Assembly: GCA_002782905.1 (NCBI GenBank)
Contig: PFJA01000285.1
Coordinates: forward strand, 1-39,342
DNA from: Lysobacterales bacterium CG_4_10_14_3_um_filter_64_11
GTDB taxonomy: Bacteria; Pseudomonadota; Gammaproteobacteria; Xanthomonadales; Xanthomonadaceae
DNA: 39,342 bases
Direction of reading: 5' to 3'
Position numbers and translations under genes: made by a program. Shown here in pieces: positions 10,290 to 20,658 of the stretch; position 1 is the first letter of the stretch; each line of letters starts with the position of its first letter. Under the pieces are notes generated by a model. That model was not told where the DNA came from. It worked only from the letters and a program-made list of their open reading frames with translations, and ran no database searches.

Positions 10290-12118
10290 CGCTCCACCGC
10301 TCTCGCGGTCAATTCAGCCATCGCACCCACTTGACCACCGGCCGCCTTGGCACTGGCGCATGCGGTCGCGTCGAAACAACTCGCGGGGTCCTGCGCAATC
10401 ACCGTGGCACCAGCCGCAACGCACCCTGGCAAGGCGTCGGCCAACGACGCCGGAGCACCACTGGCAAGCGCCACCAGCAAGTCGCGCCCGAGCGACGCAA
10501 GCGCTGCGAGCTGCGCTTCGGCCGGCTGCACATCGGCGACAAACGACAAGTTGCCGTGACGGCCCATCGTCAAGCTCAACGCGTCCGGCATTACGAACAC
10601 GCGACCGGCATCCACGCTTTTGCCTGCTTCCGCCAACACCACCGGCAAGGCGCTGACCTTGGCCAATTGCGGCACCAGTCGGTCGTGATTGGCGCCCTCA
10701 AGATGCTGCATCAACACCACCGGCACGGGCAGATCGCCGGGCAGACTGGCAAGTACCTGACGCACGGCGTCGGGGCCGCCAGCACCGGAAAAGATGACCA
10801 CTGCACCATGCCGGGTGGCAACCGTACTGGCGTCATCATCGGCCAGCGACAGCCCGGCAATCAGGGCATCAAAGTCGATCTCCGCCGGCACCACCGATTC
10901 TTGCCGGTGCATGGCCATGCCATCCGCGGAATCCTCGTCGTCGACGACCAGTTCCAGATTCTCGAACGCGCTGCTCTTGTTGCGACTTTGCTTTGCGTCA
11001 TGCGCCGCGGCAAGCGCGGCGGCGGGTGCATCGCTGCCTGCGAATGGCTGCCTGTCATCGTCCTCATCGACGGGACTGCGGCGAGCGAAATCCGGCTCGA
11101 CGACGCTTTGCGCCAGCTCATCGTCGGCGCTATTGGCATCCAATTCGGCGGCCAGCGCCAACAACTCAGGATCGAGTGCGATCGCATCGTGGTCGGTTTC
11201 GCCAAACTCGGAAAAGCGCGATGCCGGCGCGTTGGCTATGTCGGCGGGTGAGGTTTCAATGACAAACGAAAAATCGGCATCCAGGTAACTGTCATCCAAT
11301 TCAATCGCCACCGGCTCACCGTCATCGCTCGCCGGCGCCGGCGCAGCGATCGGGTCGATGTCCGTTGCCATTGCCGCATCGTCTGCCGCCGTTTCGAGGA
11401 ACGCGGCAAGGTCGATTTCCTCCGACCACGCGGTGCTGTCGCGCTCGCGTGGCGCGGCGGCGGGTGCGTCTGCGGGTGCATCGGCCGTGCTGTCGCCGTC
11501 GCCAGTGAGCGCGCGCATTATCTCGTCATCATCCAGTTGCAGCGCGTCCTCGGCCGTACGCTCCGCCTCACGCACATAGGCCGGTGCATAGGCCACGCGT
11601 GCGCCGCCCCCTGGCACTTCGAGCGATGGCACCTGGCGCGCCAGGTCAGGGGTATCGCCGGTGTATTGCGACAGCGTTGCGTCGTGCATCTGCTGATCCG
11701 GCCGCAGCGGCGCGCCCGGCTGTGGCCGCATATCGAACGACGGCAGACGCCGCGCATCGGCCGGCGCCGCCGGCAGCGTTGTTGCTGCATCGCCTGACAA
11801 TTTGCTGGCGAGATGCCGTGCCCAACGCGCGAGCTCCCAACCACCCAGCTTGCGCGTCACCGCCGCCTCGTCAAAAATCACACTGACGCCAGGCTCGTCG
11901 AACACTGGCTGAAATGCGTCCAACGCCGCTTCAATGCTGTCATCCAGACTTACCACGATAATCGTGGAGCCGGTGGCACTGAGTGCTGCCGGTTCGACGG
12001 CGCGCGGATCGGCCTCGATACTGATCTGGGCACCGTAATCGAGTATCACCTGTCGCAAGTGTGCACGCGCATCGCCTTCCGCACCCAGCAGCGCCACCCG
12101 TGCGGGCGCACTAGTCAT
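10277..12118 (-). CDS. chpB: ChpB: degenerate CheB-type methylesterase-like protein
   Basis: C-terminus aligns with the CheB methylesterase domain (VVIFSGAGGPDAVRQVLASLPGDLPVPVVLMQH...GATVIAQDPASC); long acidic low-complexity middle; overlaps the chpA 3' end. Start trimmed to MTSAPARVALLG. Confidence 0.8.
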   Translation of the reverse strand: MTSAPARVALLGAEGDARAHLRQVILDYGAQISIEADPRAVEPAALSATGSTIIVVSLDDSIEAALDAFQPVFDEPGVSVIFDEAAVTRKLGGWELARWARHLASKLSGDAATTLPAAPADARRLPSFDMRPQPGAPLRPDQQMHDATLSQYTGDTPDLARQVPSLEVPGGGARVAYAPAYVREAERTAEDALQLDDDEIMRALTGDGDSTADAPADAPAAAPRERDSTAWSEEIDLAAFLETAADDAAMATDIDPIAAPAPASDDGEPVAIELDDSYLDADFSFVIETSPADIANAPASRFSEFGETDHDAIALDPELLALAAELDANSADDELAQSVVEPDFARRSPVDEDDDRQPFAGSDAPAAALAAAHDAKQSRNKSSAFENLELVVDDEDSADGMAMHRQESVVPAEIDFDALIAGLSLADDDASTVATRHGAVVIFSGAGGPDAVRQVLASLPGDLPVPVVLMQHLEGANHDRLVPQLAKVSALPVVLAEAGKSVDAGRVFVMPDALSLTMGRHGNLSFVADVQPAEAQLAALASLGRDLLVALASGAPASLADALPGCVAAGATVIAQDPASCFDATACASAKAAGGQVGAMAELTARAVERWQQ

Positions 12119-15100
12119 GGCTATCTCCACCACTCAGCAATTCACCGACATTGCGCAGCAACTCGGCTTCCTGGTATGGCTTGCCCAGATAGCGGTTCAC
12201 GCCGATCTCGAAGGCGCGCTGACGATGCTTTTCGCCGGTGCGCGAGGTGATCATGATGATCGGAATGTGGCGCAACCGCGCATCGTTGCGCATGTGGGTG
12301 GCGAGCTCGTAGCCGTCCATGCGTGGCATTTCGATATCCAGCAGCATCACATCGGGCACGCGCTCTGCGAGCTTTTCCAGTGCGTCGATACCGTCCTTTG
12401 CCGTCAGCACTTCATAGTTCTGGCGCTCAAGCACACGGCTGGAAACCTTGCGCATGGTGATCGAATCATCGACCACCATCACCAGTGGCACGCGGGCAAC
12501 CGGGCGCACCACCGCGTGCGGCTGGATCTGCGTTTCGCTGCTGTCGGCCTGGCTGAGGTGGCGGCGGACCAGCGGCAGCACGTCGAGGATGACCACCACG
12601 CTGCCATCGCCCATGACCGTAGCGCCGAAAATGCCCGGCAGCGAACTGACCTGCGGGCCAACCGGCTTGACCACGATTTCACGGCTACCCATCACCTGAT
12701 CCACCGCGATGGCGGCGCGCAATTCGCCAGAACGCGCCAACAGCAACGGCATCTGCAAACTTTCGGCTGCCTTGGCCGGCGCGTGCCCGATCAGCATGCC
12801 AAGGTCGTGCACCGGATAGGATTCACCGGCATAGGTGTAGACCGCGTCGCCACGGATCTGGCCCAGTTCCAGCTCATCGCGGTCGATGCGGTCCACGCCG
12901 GCAACCGATGCGATCGGCACGGCAAAACTGGTTTCACCAATCTTGACGAATACCGCCTGCGTCACCGCGAGGGTAAAGGGCAGACGGATCAGGAACTCGG
13001 TGCCCTTGCCGGCGCGTGAACGGATGCCCAGCGTGCCGCCCAACTGGCGTATCTCGCTGTGCACTACGTCCATGCCCACCCCGCGACCGGCCAGCTTGCT
13101 GATCGACTCGGCGGTGGAGAACCCGGTTTGCAGAATGAAGCCGAACAGCTCGCCGTCGGGCACCTGCGCGTCGGCGGCCAGCAACCCACGCTCGATCGCC
13201 TTGGCGCGGATTGCCGCGGCGTCCAGACCGCGGCCATCATCGGATACGGTGATCACCACTTCCGAGCCTTCGCGCGCGACTGCGATACGTACCAGCCCGT
13301 CTTCGGGTTTGCCGGCTTTGCGACGATCCGCTGGCGACTCCACACCGTGTGCCACCGAATTGCGCAACATGTGTTCCAGCGGTGCAGTGATGTGTTCGAG
13401 CACACTGCGGTCCATTTCGCCCTGTGCGCCATCAACCTTGAGCAGCACCGACTTGCCGGTTTCCGAGCCAGCCTGACGCAGAATGCGCCGCAGGCGCGGC
13501 ACCAGCGAATCGAACGGCACCATGCGCGTGCGCATGAGTCCTTCCTGCAGGTCGGAGCTTACCCGCGACTGCTGCAACAGCAGGGTTTCATGCTGGCGGG
13601 TGAGGTCTTCAAGCACCTGCTCAAGGTTGGTCAAATCGGCAGCCGACTCGGACAGTGCGCGGGTGAGCTGCTGCAGGGTAGAGAAGCGATCGAGTTCGAG
13701 CGGATCAAAGGTTTCGTCGGCGCTGTCCGGTTCGCGCTGGAAACGGGCAATGATCTGGGTCTCGGTTTCGATTTCGAGCTTGCGCAACTGATCGCGCAGT
13801 CGCGATGTGGTCTGGTCGAGCTCGCCCAGATTGGTGCGAAAACTCGACATCTGCTGTTCGAGGCGCGCGCGATAGATTGCAACTTCGCCGGCGTAATTGA
13901 CCAGCCGATCGAGCAAATCCGCGCGGATGCGCACCTGCTCCTGCGGCGCTCGCACCTGCATGTCGTCGGCATCGTCGAACGCCGTCTCGATGGGTGGCGA
14001 CAGGCGACCACCCGGGTGCGATTTTTTCACTTGCGCAACGACCGGCTTGTTCGTCGCTGGCGCGGTCTGCGGCGCAACCGGCGCTGTCTCTTGCGCCGCA
14101 ACGGTTGCCACTTCAGCCGCCACGATGGCGTCGAAATTACCGGTAGAGGCCTGCTCGAAGCGAGCGATCAGGTTGGCCGGCATGGCAATCGCCTGGCGCG
14201 CAGTGATCCGCGACAGCATCCCGTGCAGGCGATCAAAACCCTGTTCGAGCAATACCAGCCCGGGCAACCCGATCTCGAATCGACCCTCGGCCACCGACTC
14301 CAGCAACGATTCCATGACGTGCCCAAGATCGCCCATCTCGGCAATGCCGGACATCCGCGCACCCCCTTTCAGGGTATGCAGGTCGCGTTGCAAACCCACC
14401 ACCGGCTCGCGCTCGGAGAGGTTGTCGCGCAATTGCGTCAACAGCATGTCGGAATGATCGAGCAGGTCGGTCGACTCCTCGATGAAAATATCGAGCAATT
14501 CCTCATCGAGGTCACTCAGGTCGAGTGGCAACTCTGGATCAGCCGCGTCGTGCACCGGCGCCATCCGTGCTGGCGTTGCCGCGCTGGCGAGGTCGGTGAA
14601 GACAGCGGCTTGCGCAGCTTCGGCTTGCGCAGCTTCGGCTTCGGCGGCGACAGCTTCAGCAGCCTCAGCAGCAGCGGCTTGCGCAGCAGCGGCTTGCGCA
14701 GCAGCGGCTTCGGCGGCAGCGGCTTCAGCGGCAGCGGCTTGCGCAGCAGCGGCTTCAGCGGCAGCGGCTTGCGCAGCTTCGGCTTGCGCAGCAGCGGCTT
14801 CAGCGATGGCGCTGCTCTGCCCCGCGTCAAACTCTGCGAACGACGGCAGCGCACTGGTGTCGGGCGCATCGAGCTTGACGGCAACCAGCGATGCTGTGCT
14901 GTCGAACTCGTCATCGAGCCCAAACCCATGCGATTCCACCGTGGGCGAGGTCGGCTCGGGCAGTGTGTCGCGCTCGGCCCGCACCTGCTCGGCAAGTTGC
15001 GAACAATCCGGAACCCCGTTTTCCGGCGTCTCCAGTGCCAGCATCACCGCGCGTATCGCCGCCACACTTTGTGCGATCAGCGCAGTGCCCTGAGCACTGG

Positions 15101-17891
15101 CGATACGTTTGTGCGCCAGCAGACGCTTGATGTACGACTCCATTGGCCCGGTTACTTCGGTGATCGCCGGGACTTCTGTCATCGCAAACGCACCACTGAT
15201 CGTGTGCATCGCGCGCAGCAACGGATCGGTGGCGGCAAAACCGCGGCCACCGGCCGCTGTCAGCCACTCTTCAATGGTAGCGACGTGACCAGCGACTTCG
15301 GTCTTGAGTATCTCGAACAACACCGCATCGATCGGTTGCGCCGCCACCCGTGCCGCCCCGTCGACGGCATCGGCAGCCGCCGTGATGTCAGCCGCATGTG
15401 CCACCGCCGCAGACGCGTCGATATCTGCCTGCACACCCGCCGCGTACGGCAAGTCGTCCGCTGTCGTGGCTACCACGCTGGCATCGGTTGCCACCACCGA
15501 GTCGCCGGCCGGCGCTTGCAGCCAAGCCTCCTCACCAGCGGCAATGCGATCGGCCACCGCTTTGATCGCCTCGATATCGACGGCCACTGCAGACGAACCG
15601 GTGCGCAGCGCCTCATGCATGTGCGGCAATGCGTGGCACGCGGCATCAAGCAATGCCATCACTGCCGGCGACGCCTCGCGCGAGCCTTCCAGCACGCGGT
15701 TCAGCATATTCTCGACACGCCAGGCGAACTCACCGAGCGACAGCGCGCCCACCAGGCGGCCACTGCCCTTGAGCGTATGGAACACCCGTCGAATCGAGCG
15801 CAATACATCCAGCGCTTCGGGATTGGCACGCCATGCCGGCAAGGTCTGCTCGAGGTTCTGGACTTCCTCCTGAAACTCTTCGAGGAACACCTCGCGAATC
15901 TCGTCGTCGATATCATCGGTTGCCGTTTCGAAGCCCGCCAGCGTGCTTGCGCCCGTTGTTGCCGCAACAACCTGTGCTACCGGCACCGTTGGCCGATCGG
16001 AAACCGGCTCGTGGGTTTGCTCGGCAATCGCGGCATTGGCCAGCGCGTCATCGACCGCTGGCGTTGCATCCAGCGCAGTCGATGGCGGTGGCGCAGCAAC
16101 GGCTTGATCGTCGACATCCACCGCAGCCGGGAGATCGGCCCGTTGCTCGGGGGCGGCGGCTTCTGGTAGTTGGCCCGGCACCTGTGCCGGCAGCGGCCAG
16201 TAGCCCAGCCGCTCCATGCCTTGCCGCGCGTGCTCAAGAATGGCATCGCGCCCCGGCCGATGATCGCGCAGGGCTTCAAGAAAGTATTCAAGCGCCGCAA
16301 CCGCATCGGCAAACGTATCGATCTGCGTGGCATCAGGGACGCGCCGCAATGCAATCAACTCGCACTGGGTAAATCGACCAACCGCGGTCATCAACTGCGC
16401 GACATCGCTCAACTCGAGGATGCGCAAGGCGCCGGCCACCTCATCGAGCAGGCGCGGTACATCGCCCAGTTGTGCACTGTCCCAATTGGTTTCAATGAAC
16501 GCCACAAACGACTGTCGGGCTTGCGCGAAGTTGGCAATCGCCTCCTTGACCACGGCATCCAGCAGCAGCTTGGCTTCGTTGCCCGGCAGCGGACGATCGT
16601 TGCCGGCGCCCACGTCCACCGACACCTGGCCCAGGCGCGAAACCTGATCGTCGAGCGATGCTTCGACGTACAGCAGGGCGCCGGCGATATCGAGCAGGGT
16701 AGCTTCGTCGGCCGGGCGATTGCCGCCAACCACTTCGGCGATGGCCTGACTTTGCTCCTGTACCACACGTCGCGGCACGCCCAGACCCAGCATGCCCAGG
16801 GTGTCGGCAACACGATCAAGCACGTCCGCCTGCGCGTTCAACGCCGATACCGGGTTACCGGGCGAGCGCATGTGCAGGTCAAGCATGTCCTTGACGCGCA
16901 ACAAATCCTCTTTGATCGCGCCACATACGGTATCGAGCAATGCCCGGTTGTGACCGGTCATGCTGCCCTTGGCGTGGGCAATTTCCGCTTCGGTCGGCAG
17001 GTCGGCCTGAAGCCCAAACACATCGCGCATCTCACGAATGCGGCCATAGTCGGTGGGCGCATGCGCGACGAAGTAGAGCAACTGGCGGGTCAGTTCCAGT
17101 GGCGGGTCTTTGGAAAACGCCGCATCACCGGCATCGGCAAGCCGCTTGATCTCACGCTCGACGCGCGCCAGCGAGCGTTTGAGCGGCTTGGACGCCTCAA
17201 ACGCACCCGCCTGCAGTGCCTCCAGCGTGCCACCGGCAACCCAGAATAGGCGACGCGCATGTTCTGATCGCGTCATCGCCACCAGGGAATCGCAGACTTG
17301 CGTCAATGCGGCGATCAGTTGCGGGTTGCCTTCGTCGCGGAGCCAACGCAGCAATGAGGCCTGAAAACGCGACCGCAACGTTTCGGCGCGCGCGCGCACC
17401 TGCTCCTGCGGCAGTTCGGTGGCGGGGCCCGCGACCGCAGCCGGCAGTGGCCGGGAAAGATCCGGCGAGAACAACACCGCCTCGGACAGACCACGTTCGC
17501 CACGCGCGGCACGCAATTCGTTGAGCAACGGCAACAGCACCACCGGGATATCCTTCAGCCCCGATTGCAGGCGCTCAAGGTAATCGGGCAGTTGCACGAT
17601 ACCGCGCATCAGCACGGTAAATGCCTCGTCGCGCTCGTCGACCTTGCTCTCCAGCAGCGACAGCGCCAATTGCTCCATCTCTTCGGCGACCATCGCGGCA
17701 CCGTACAGCTCCACCATCCGCAAAGTGCCATGCACCTGATGCAGGTAGGCGGCGCAAGCGCGCATCTGGCTGGCGTCGCTGGAGTCGTCGACGAAGGCCT
17801 CGATCGCGTATCGTGCCTGGCGCAACGTCTCATCCAGCTCGGGCTTGACCCAGTTGAGCGTGGTGAAATTGATGTCTTCTTGCAGCCTCAT
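12111..17891 (-). CDS. chpA: ChpA/PilL: multi-Hpt hybrid CheA kinase with C-terminal receiver
   Basis: 1926 aa; FimL-like N-terminus; Hpt-like motifs (FHTLKGSGRLVG, MHTISGAFAM, LHTLKGGARMSG); HATPase (HMLRNSVAHGVE, SDDGRGLD, GRGVGMDVV); CheW domain; receiver (VMVVDDSITMRKV...VMLLDIEMPRMDGYEL). Confidence 0.96.
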   Translation of the reverse strand: MRLQEDINFTTLNWVKPELDETLRQARYAIEAFVDDSSDASQMRACAAYLHQVHGTLRMVELYGAAMVAEEMEQLALSLLESKVDERDEAFTVLMRGIVQLPDYLERLQSGLKDIPVVLLPLLNELRAARGERGLSEAVLFSPDLSRPLPAAVAGPATELPQEQVRARAETLRSRFQASLLRWLRDEGNPQLIAALTQVCDSLVAMTRSEHARRLFWVAGGTLEALQAGAFEASKPLKRSLARVEREIKRLADAGDAAFSKDPPLELTRQLLYFVAHAPTDYGRIREMRDVFGLQADLPTEAEIAHAKGSMTGHNRALLDTVCGAIKEDLLRVKDMLDLHMRSPGNPVSALNAQADVLDRVADTLGMLGLGVPRRVVQEQSQAIAEVVGGNRPADEATLLDIAGALLYVEASLDDQVSRLGQVSVDVGAGNDRPLPGNEAKLLLDAVVKEAIANFAQARQSFVAFIETNWDSAQLGDVPRLLDEVAGALRILELSDVAQLMTAVGRFTQCELIALRRVPDATQIDTFADAVAALEYFLEALRDHRPGRDAILEHARQGMERLGYWPLPAQVPGQLPEAAAPEQRADLPAAVDVDDQAVAAPPPSTALDATPAVDDALANAAIAEQTHEPVSDRPTVPVAQVVAATTGASTLAGFETATDDIDDEIREVFLEEFQEEVQNLEQTLPAWRANPEALDVLRSIRRVFHTLKGSGRLVGALSLGEFAWRVENMLNRVLEGSREASPAVMALLDAACHALPHMHEALRTGSSAVAVDIEAIKAVADRIAAGEEAWLQAPAGDSVVATDASVVATTADDLPYAAGVQADIDASAAVAHAADITAAADAVDGAARVAAQPIDAVLFEILKTEVAGHVATIEEWLTAAGGRGFAATDPLLRAMHTISGAFAMTEVPAITEVTGPMESYIKRLLAHKRIASAQGTALIAQSVAAIRAVMLALETPENGVPDCSQLAEQVRAERDTLPEPTSPTVESHGFGLDDEFDSTASLVAVKLDAPDTSALPSFAEFDAGQSSAIAEAAAAQAEAAQAAAAEAAAAQAAAAEAAAAEAAAAQAAAAQAAAAEAAEAVAAEAEAAQAEAAQAAVFTDLASAATPARMAPVHDAADPELPLDLSDLDEELLDIFIEESTDLLDHSDMLLTQLRDNLSEREPVVGLQRDLHTLKGGARMSGIAEMGDLGHVMESLLESVAEGRFEIGLPGLVLLEQGFDRLHGMLSRITARQAIAMPANLIARFEQASTGNFDAIVAAEVATVAAQETAPVAPQTAPATNKPVVAQVKKSHPGGRLSPPIETAFDDADDMQVRAPQEQVRIRADLLDRLVNYAGEVAIYRARLEQQMSSFRTNLGELDQTTSRLRDQLRKLEIETETQIIARFQREPDSADETFDPLELDRFSTLQQLTRALSESAADLTNLEQVLEDLTRQHETLLLQQSRVSSDLQEGLMRTRMVPFDSLVPRLRRILRQAGSETGKSVLLKVDGAQGEMDRSVLEHITAPLEHMLRNSVAHGVESPADRRKAGKPEDGLVRIAVAREGSEVVITVSDDGRGLDAAAIRAKAIERGLLAADAQVPDGELFGFILQTGFSTAESISKLAGRGVGMDVVHSEIRQLGGTLGIRSRAGKGTEFLIRLPFTLAVTQAVFVKIGETSFAVPIASVAGVDRIDRDELELGQIRGDAVYTYAGESYPVHDLGMLIGHAPAKAAESLQMPLLLARSGELRAAIAVDQVMGSREIVVKPVGPQVSSLPGIFGATVMGDGSVVVILDVLPLVRRHLSQADSSETQIQPHAVVRPVARVPLVMVVDDSITMRKVSSRVLERQNYEVLTAKDGIDALEKLAERVPDVMLLDIEMPRMDGYELATHMRNDARLRHIPIIMITSRTGEKHRQRAFEIGVNRYLGKPYQEAELLRNVGELLSGGDSHD
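14603..14805 (-). repeat. In-frame 15-bp-periodic repeat in chpA encoding an Ala-Glu/Gln linker
   Basis: Tandem variants of cagcggcttgcgcag / cagcggcttcagcgg encode (A[E/Q]AAA)n: AEAAAAQAEAAQAAAAEAAAAQAAAAEAAAAEAAAAQAAAAQAAAAEAAEAVAAEAEAAQAEAAQAA. Confidence 0.9.
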
Positions 17892-18025
17892 GCCCGGGTC
17901 TCGCCCTTGAAAGGAGAGTGTGTCGCGTGCTGCAAGCCGGCTATCAATCGCCGTGCATCATCGCCACGACACCCTCGTGCAACCTGATCTGCGCGCCATC
18001 GCCTTGCCATTCCCGGTCAACCTGC

Positions 18026-20062
18026 TCAACCGGGCAACTTGAAGTCAGCCACCGAACGACGCAAATCGGCCGCCAGTTGCGCCAGGTTGCCAATCGATTC
18101 CGCCGTTTGACTTGCGCCGTGCGACGTTTGCGAGGTGATCTCCTGAATCACGCTCATCGTCGAGGTGATGTTGGTCGCTGCAGCCGACTGCTGGCTCGCG
18201 GCTGATGAGATGCTGTTGATCAAATCCGCCAAGTCGGTGGAGACCTTTTCAATCTCGCCCAGCGCCAGGCCGGCATCCTCGGCCAAACGGGCGCCGGCGA
18301 CCACTTCGGCGGTGGTCTGTTCCATCGAACTGACCGCCTCGTTGGTATCGGACTGAATTGTCTGCACCAGTGTTTCGATGCGCTTGGTCGCGTTGGAGGC
18401 GCGTTCCGCGAGCCGCTGCACTTCATCGGCCACCACCGCGAAGCCTCGGCCCGCCTCACCGGCTGAGGCCGCCTGAATCGCGGCATTGAGCGCCAGAATG
18501 TTGGTCTGCTCGGAAATGTCGTTGATCAGTTCAACGATCGAGCCGATTTCCTGCGAGCTTTCACCCAGCCGCTTGATGCGCTTGGACGTCTCCTGAATCT
18601 GGTCACGAATCGAGTCCATGCCCTGAATCGTCTGGCGCACCACATCCGCGCCCTTGGCGGCAATCTGCACCGAGCGCTGCGCCACGTCGGCCGACTCGGC
18701 GGAGTTGCGCGACACCTCGTCGATCGATACCGCGATTTCCTGAATCTTCGACGATGCCGAGCTGATTTGCTGCGCTTGATGTTCCGCCGCTTCGGCCAGA
18801 TGCATCGCCGTTGCCTGCGTCTCCTGCGCCGCAGCAGCCACCTGCACGGCGGTCTCGTTGATCGTTTGCACCAGGCTGCGCAGCGCCTCGACCGCGAAAT
18901 TGATCGAGTCGGCGATGGCACCGGTGATTTCCTCGGTAACCGTCGCCTTGACCGTCAGATCGCCTTCCGCGAGCGAGCCCATTTCATCGAGCAGGCGCAA
19001 GATCGACTCTTGGTTGCGCTGGTTGTGTTCCTGTTGATCGCGCAGGCGGTTGTTCTGCTCACGCCAGAGGGCAAACAACAGGCCGGCCAGACCGATCGCA
19101 GCCGCGATGCCCGCGATCACGCCCACCAGCAAGCCCGGGAACAAGCGCGTGTTGGGCAGGGTGTTGAACGCGGTGTTCAGATTTCGTGCGGCATCGAGCA
19201 TCAACGCGGAATCCTGGAAGATCTGCCCGGATGCCTCCTTGACCTCAAACAGATCGGTAGACGATTCCAGAATACTGTCGACATCCTTCTGCACGTCGGT
19301 GTACAGCGCCGACAATTCGGACAATGCCCGCTGCGCGGCGCCACTTTCCAGCCGACGCAGGCCCAATTCGGCATTGCCCCGCTCCAGACCTGCCATGACC
19401 TGCGCAAAGCCCTGCGCGTCGCGCGAGAACGCGTCGGCAGCGGACACCGCGCCGGCGCCGCCCTGCAAGATCACGGTAACGCGGCGCAACATGCGATCGG
19501 CCAGCAGCAATTGCCGCATGGCGATGTAGACCTGCGAGCTGGATGATCCGGTGTCCATCATCTGGCGCACCACTTCATCCATCTTGGCCTGCAATTGCGG
19601 CACCCGGCTGGAGAACTCGGCGGCCGTGTCGGCCAGGCCAAGCACCAATTCCTCGCGCTCGGAAATGCGCTGCGCGCTACTGTTTACCGGCGCCCAGGTA
19701 TCGACCAGTTTTTGCAACGCATCGCCGACACCCGGTTGCCCCTGATAGGCAGGGACGTTGTCGTCGGCGTTACCGGTTTGCAGGTTGCGCACCAGGGTTT
19801 CGATGCGTCCACGCGTCGATTTGAGCTCGGCAAACGCCTCGAAACCGCCGGAAACGGCTTCTGCCGAGAACTTCGCAATCTGCTGCGAGAGCACCTGGAT
19901 TTCGGCGATGTATTCGCGCGCCTTGTTCTCTTCGGCATTTCGTTGGTTGCCGAAGTAGAAGTTGAGGAAGAAGGCGGCGATCGCCAACACGAGCACAAAA
20001 CTGAATAAATTGGTCAGCGCGCCGCGCCCCTTGCCCGCCTGTGCGCCTGATGCAGTGCTCAT
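18026..20062 (-). CDS. pilJ: PilJ: type IV pilus methyl-accepting chemotaxis protein
   Basis: 678 aa; two TM segments ([45 protein letters not shown]); MCP signalling hairpin [43 protein letters not shown]. Confidence 0.95.
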   Translation of the reverse strand: MSTASGAQAGKGRGALTNLFSFVLVLAIAAFFLNFYFGNQRNAEENKAREYIAEIQVLSQQIAKFSAEAVSGGFEAFAELKSTRGRIETLVRNLQTGNADDNVPAYQGQPGVGDALQKLVDTWAPVNSSAQRISEREELVLGLADTAAEFSSRVPQLQAKMDEVVRQMMDTGSSSSQVYIAMRQLLLADRMLRRVTVILQGGAGAVSAADAFSRDAQGFAQVMAGLERGNAELGLRRLESGAAQRALSELSALYTDVQKDVDSILESSTDLFEVKEASGQIFQDSALMLDAARNLNTAFNTLPNTRLFPGLLVGVIAGIAAAIGLAGLLFALWREQNNRLRDQQEHNQRNQESILRLLDEMGSLAEGDLTVKATVTEEITGAIADSINFAVEALRSLVQTINETAVQVAAAAQETQATAMHLAEAAEHQAQQISSASSKIQEIAVSIDEVSRNSAESADVAQRSVQIAAKGADVVRQTIQGMDSIRDQIQETSKRIKRLGESSQEIGSIVELINDISEQTNILALNAAIQAASAGEAGRGFAVVADEVQRLAERASNATKRIETLVQTIQSDTNEAVSSMEQTTAEVVAGARLAEDAGLALGEIEKVSTDLADLINSISSAASQQSAAATNITSTMSVIQEITSQTSHGASQTAESIGNLAQLAADLRRSVADFKLPG

Positions 20063-20102
20063 GATTGAACCTCATTGCGTTGTTGATTCATGGTACAGAC
20101 CC

Positions 20103-20651
20103 TCACGCGGCAGCCTGACGGAATTCGGGAGTGCGGGTAAGCAAGGCCATGTCGAACACCCCCCAGACCAGCTCATTGACACAGTAGCTTTGCTTGATGA
20201 ACCCTTCGAAGCGGCTGGCCTCGACGTCATCGCTTGCGATGGCGTCATCATCGTTGAATGTGCGTTGACCATACATCTCGTCGATCAACACAGCCACGTT
20301 GCCACCGGCCTGACGCACCACCAGAACCCGTGTCGACTCGTGCAGCGCAGTGCGCTCACCTTCCATGAACTGCTTCAAATCGACGATCGGCAACAACGTG
20401 CCACGCACATTGGCGACACCCAACATCCATGGCGCGGCGCCCGGCACCGGGGTTGCGGGGGGCAACGGAATGATCTCAACGACCTCGTCGAAACCGACCA
20501 CAAGACGGCGCTGCCCAAGCCGGAACCCGACCCCGCGCCAATGCCCTGCCGCATCGACCTGTTCCGGGCGACCAGGCTCATGCGCGAGGCTGCGCTGCTC
20601 ATAATCGAGCAGCACGGCAAACGGGTCTACCGAGGTTTGCGTGGTTTGCAT
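20103..20651 (-). CDS. pilI: PilI: CheW-like adaptor
   Basis: GVGFRLGQRRLVVGFDEVVEIIPLPPATPVPGAAPWMLGVANVRGTLLPIVDLKQF, a CheW fold between pilJ and pilH. Confidence 0.92.
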   Translation of the reverse strand: MQTTQTSVDPFAVLLDYEQRSLAHEPGRPEQVDAAGHWRGVGFRLGQRRLVVGFDEVVEIIPLPPATPVPGAAPWMLGVANVRGTLLPIVDLKQFMEGERTALHESTRVLVVRQAGGNVAVLIDEMYGQRTFNDDDAIASDDVEASRFEGFIKQSYCVNELVWGVFDMALLTRTPEFRQAAA

Positions 20652-20658
20652 AAGTGCG

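Noticed and set aside
13059-16169. 1036-aa plus-strand ORF opposite chpA
   Set aside because: Antisense of a well-supported CheA coding frame; Arg/His/Gln-rich translation without recognizable domains, typical of a shadow ORF in GC-rich DNA.
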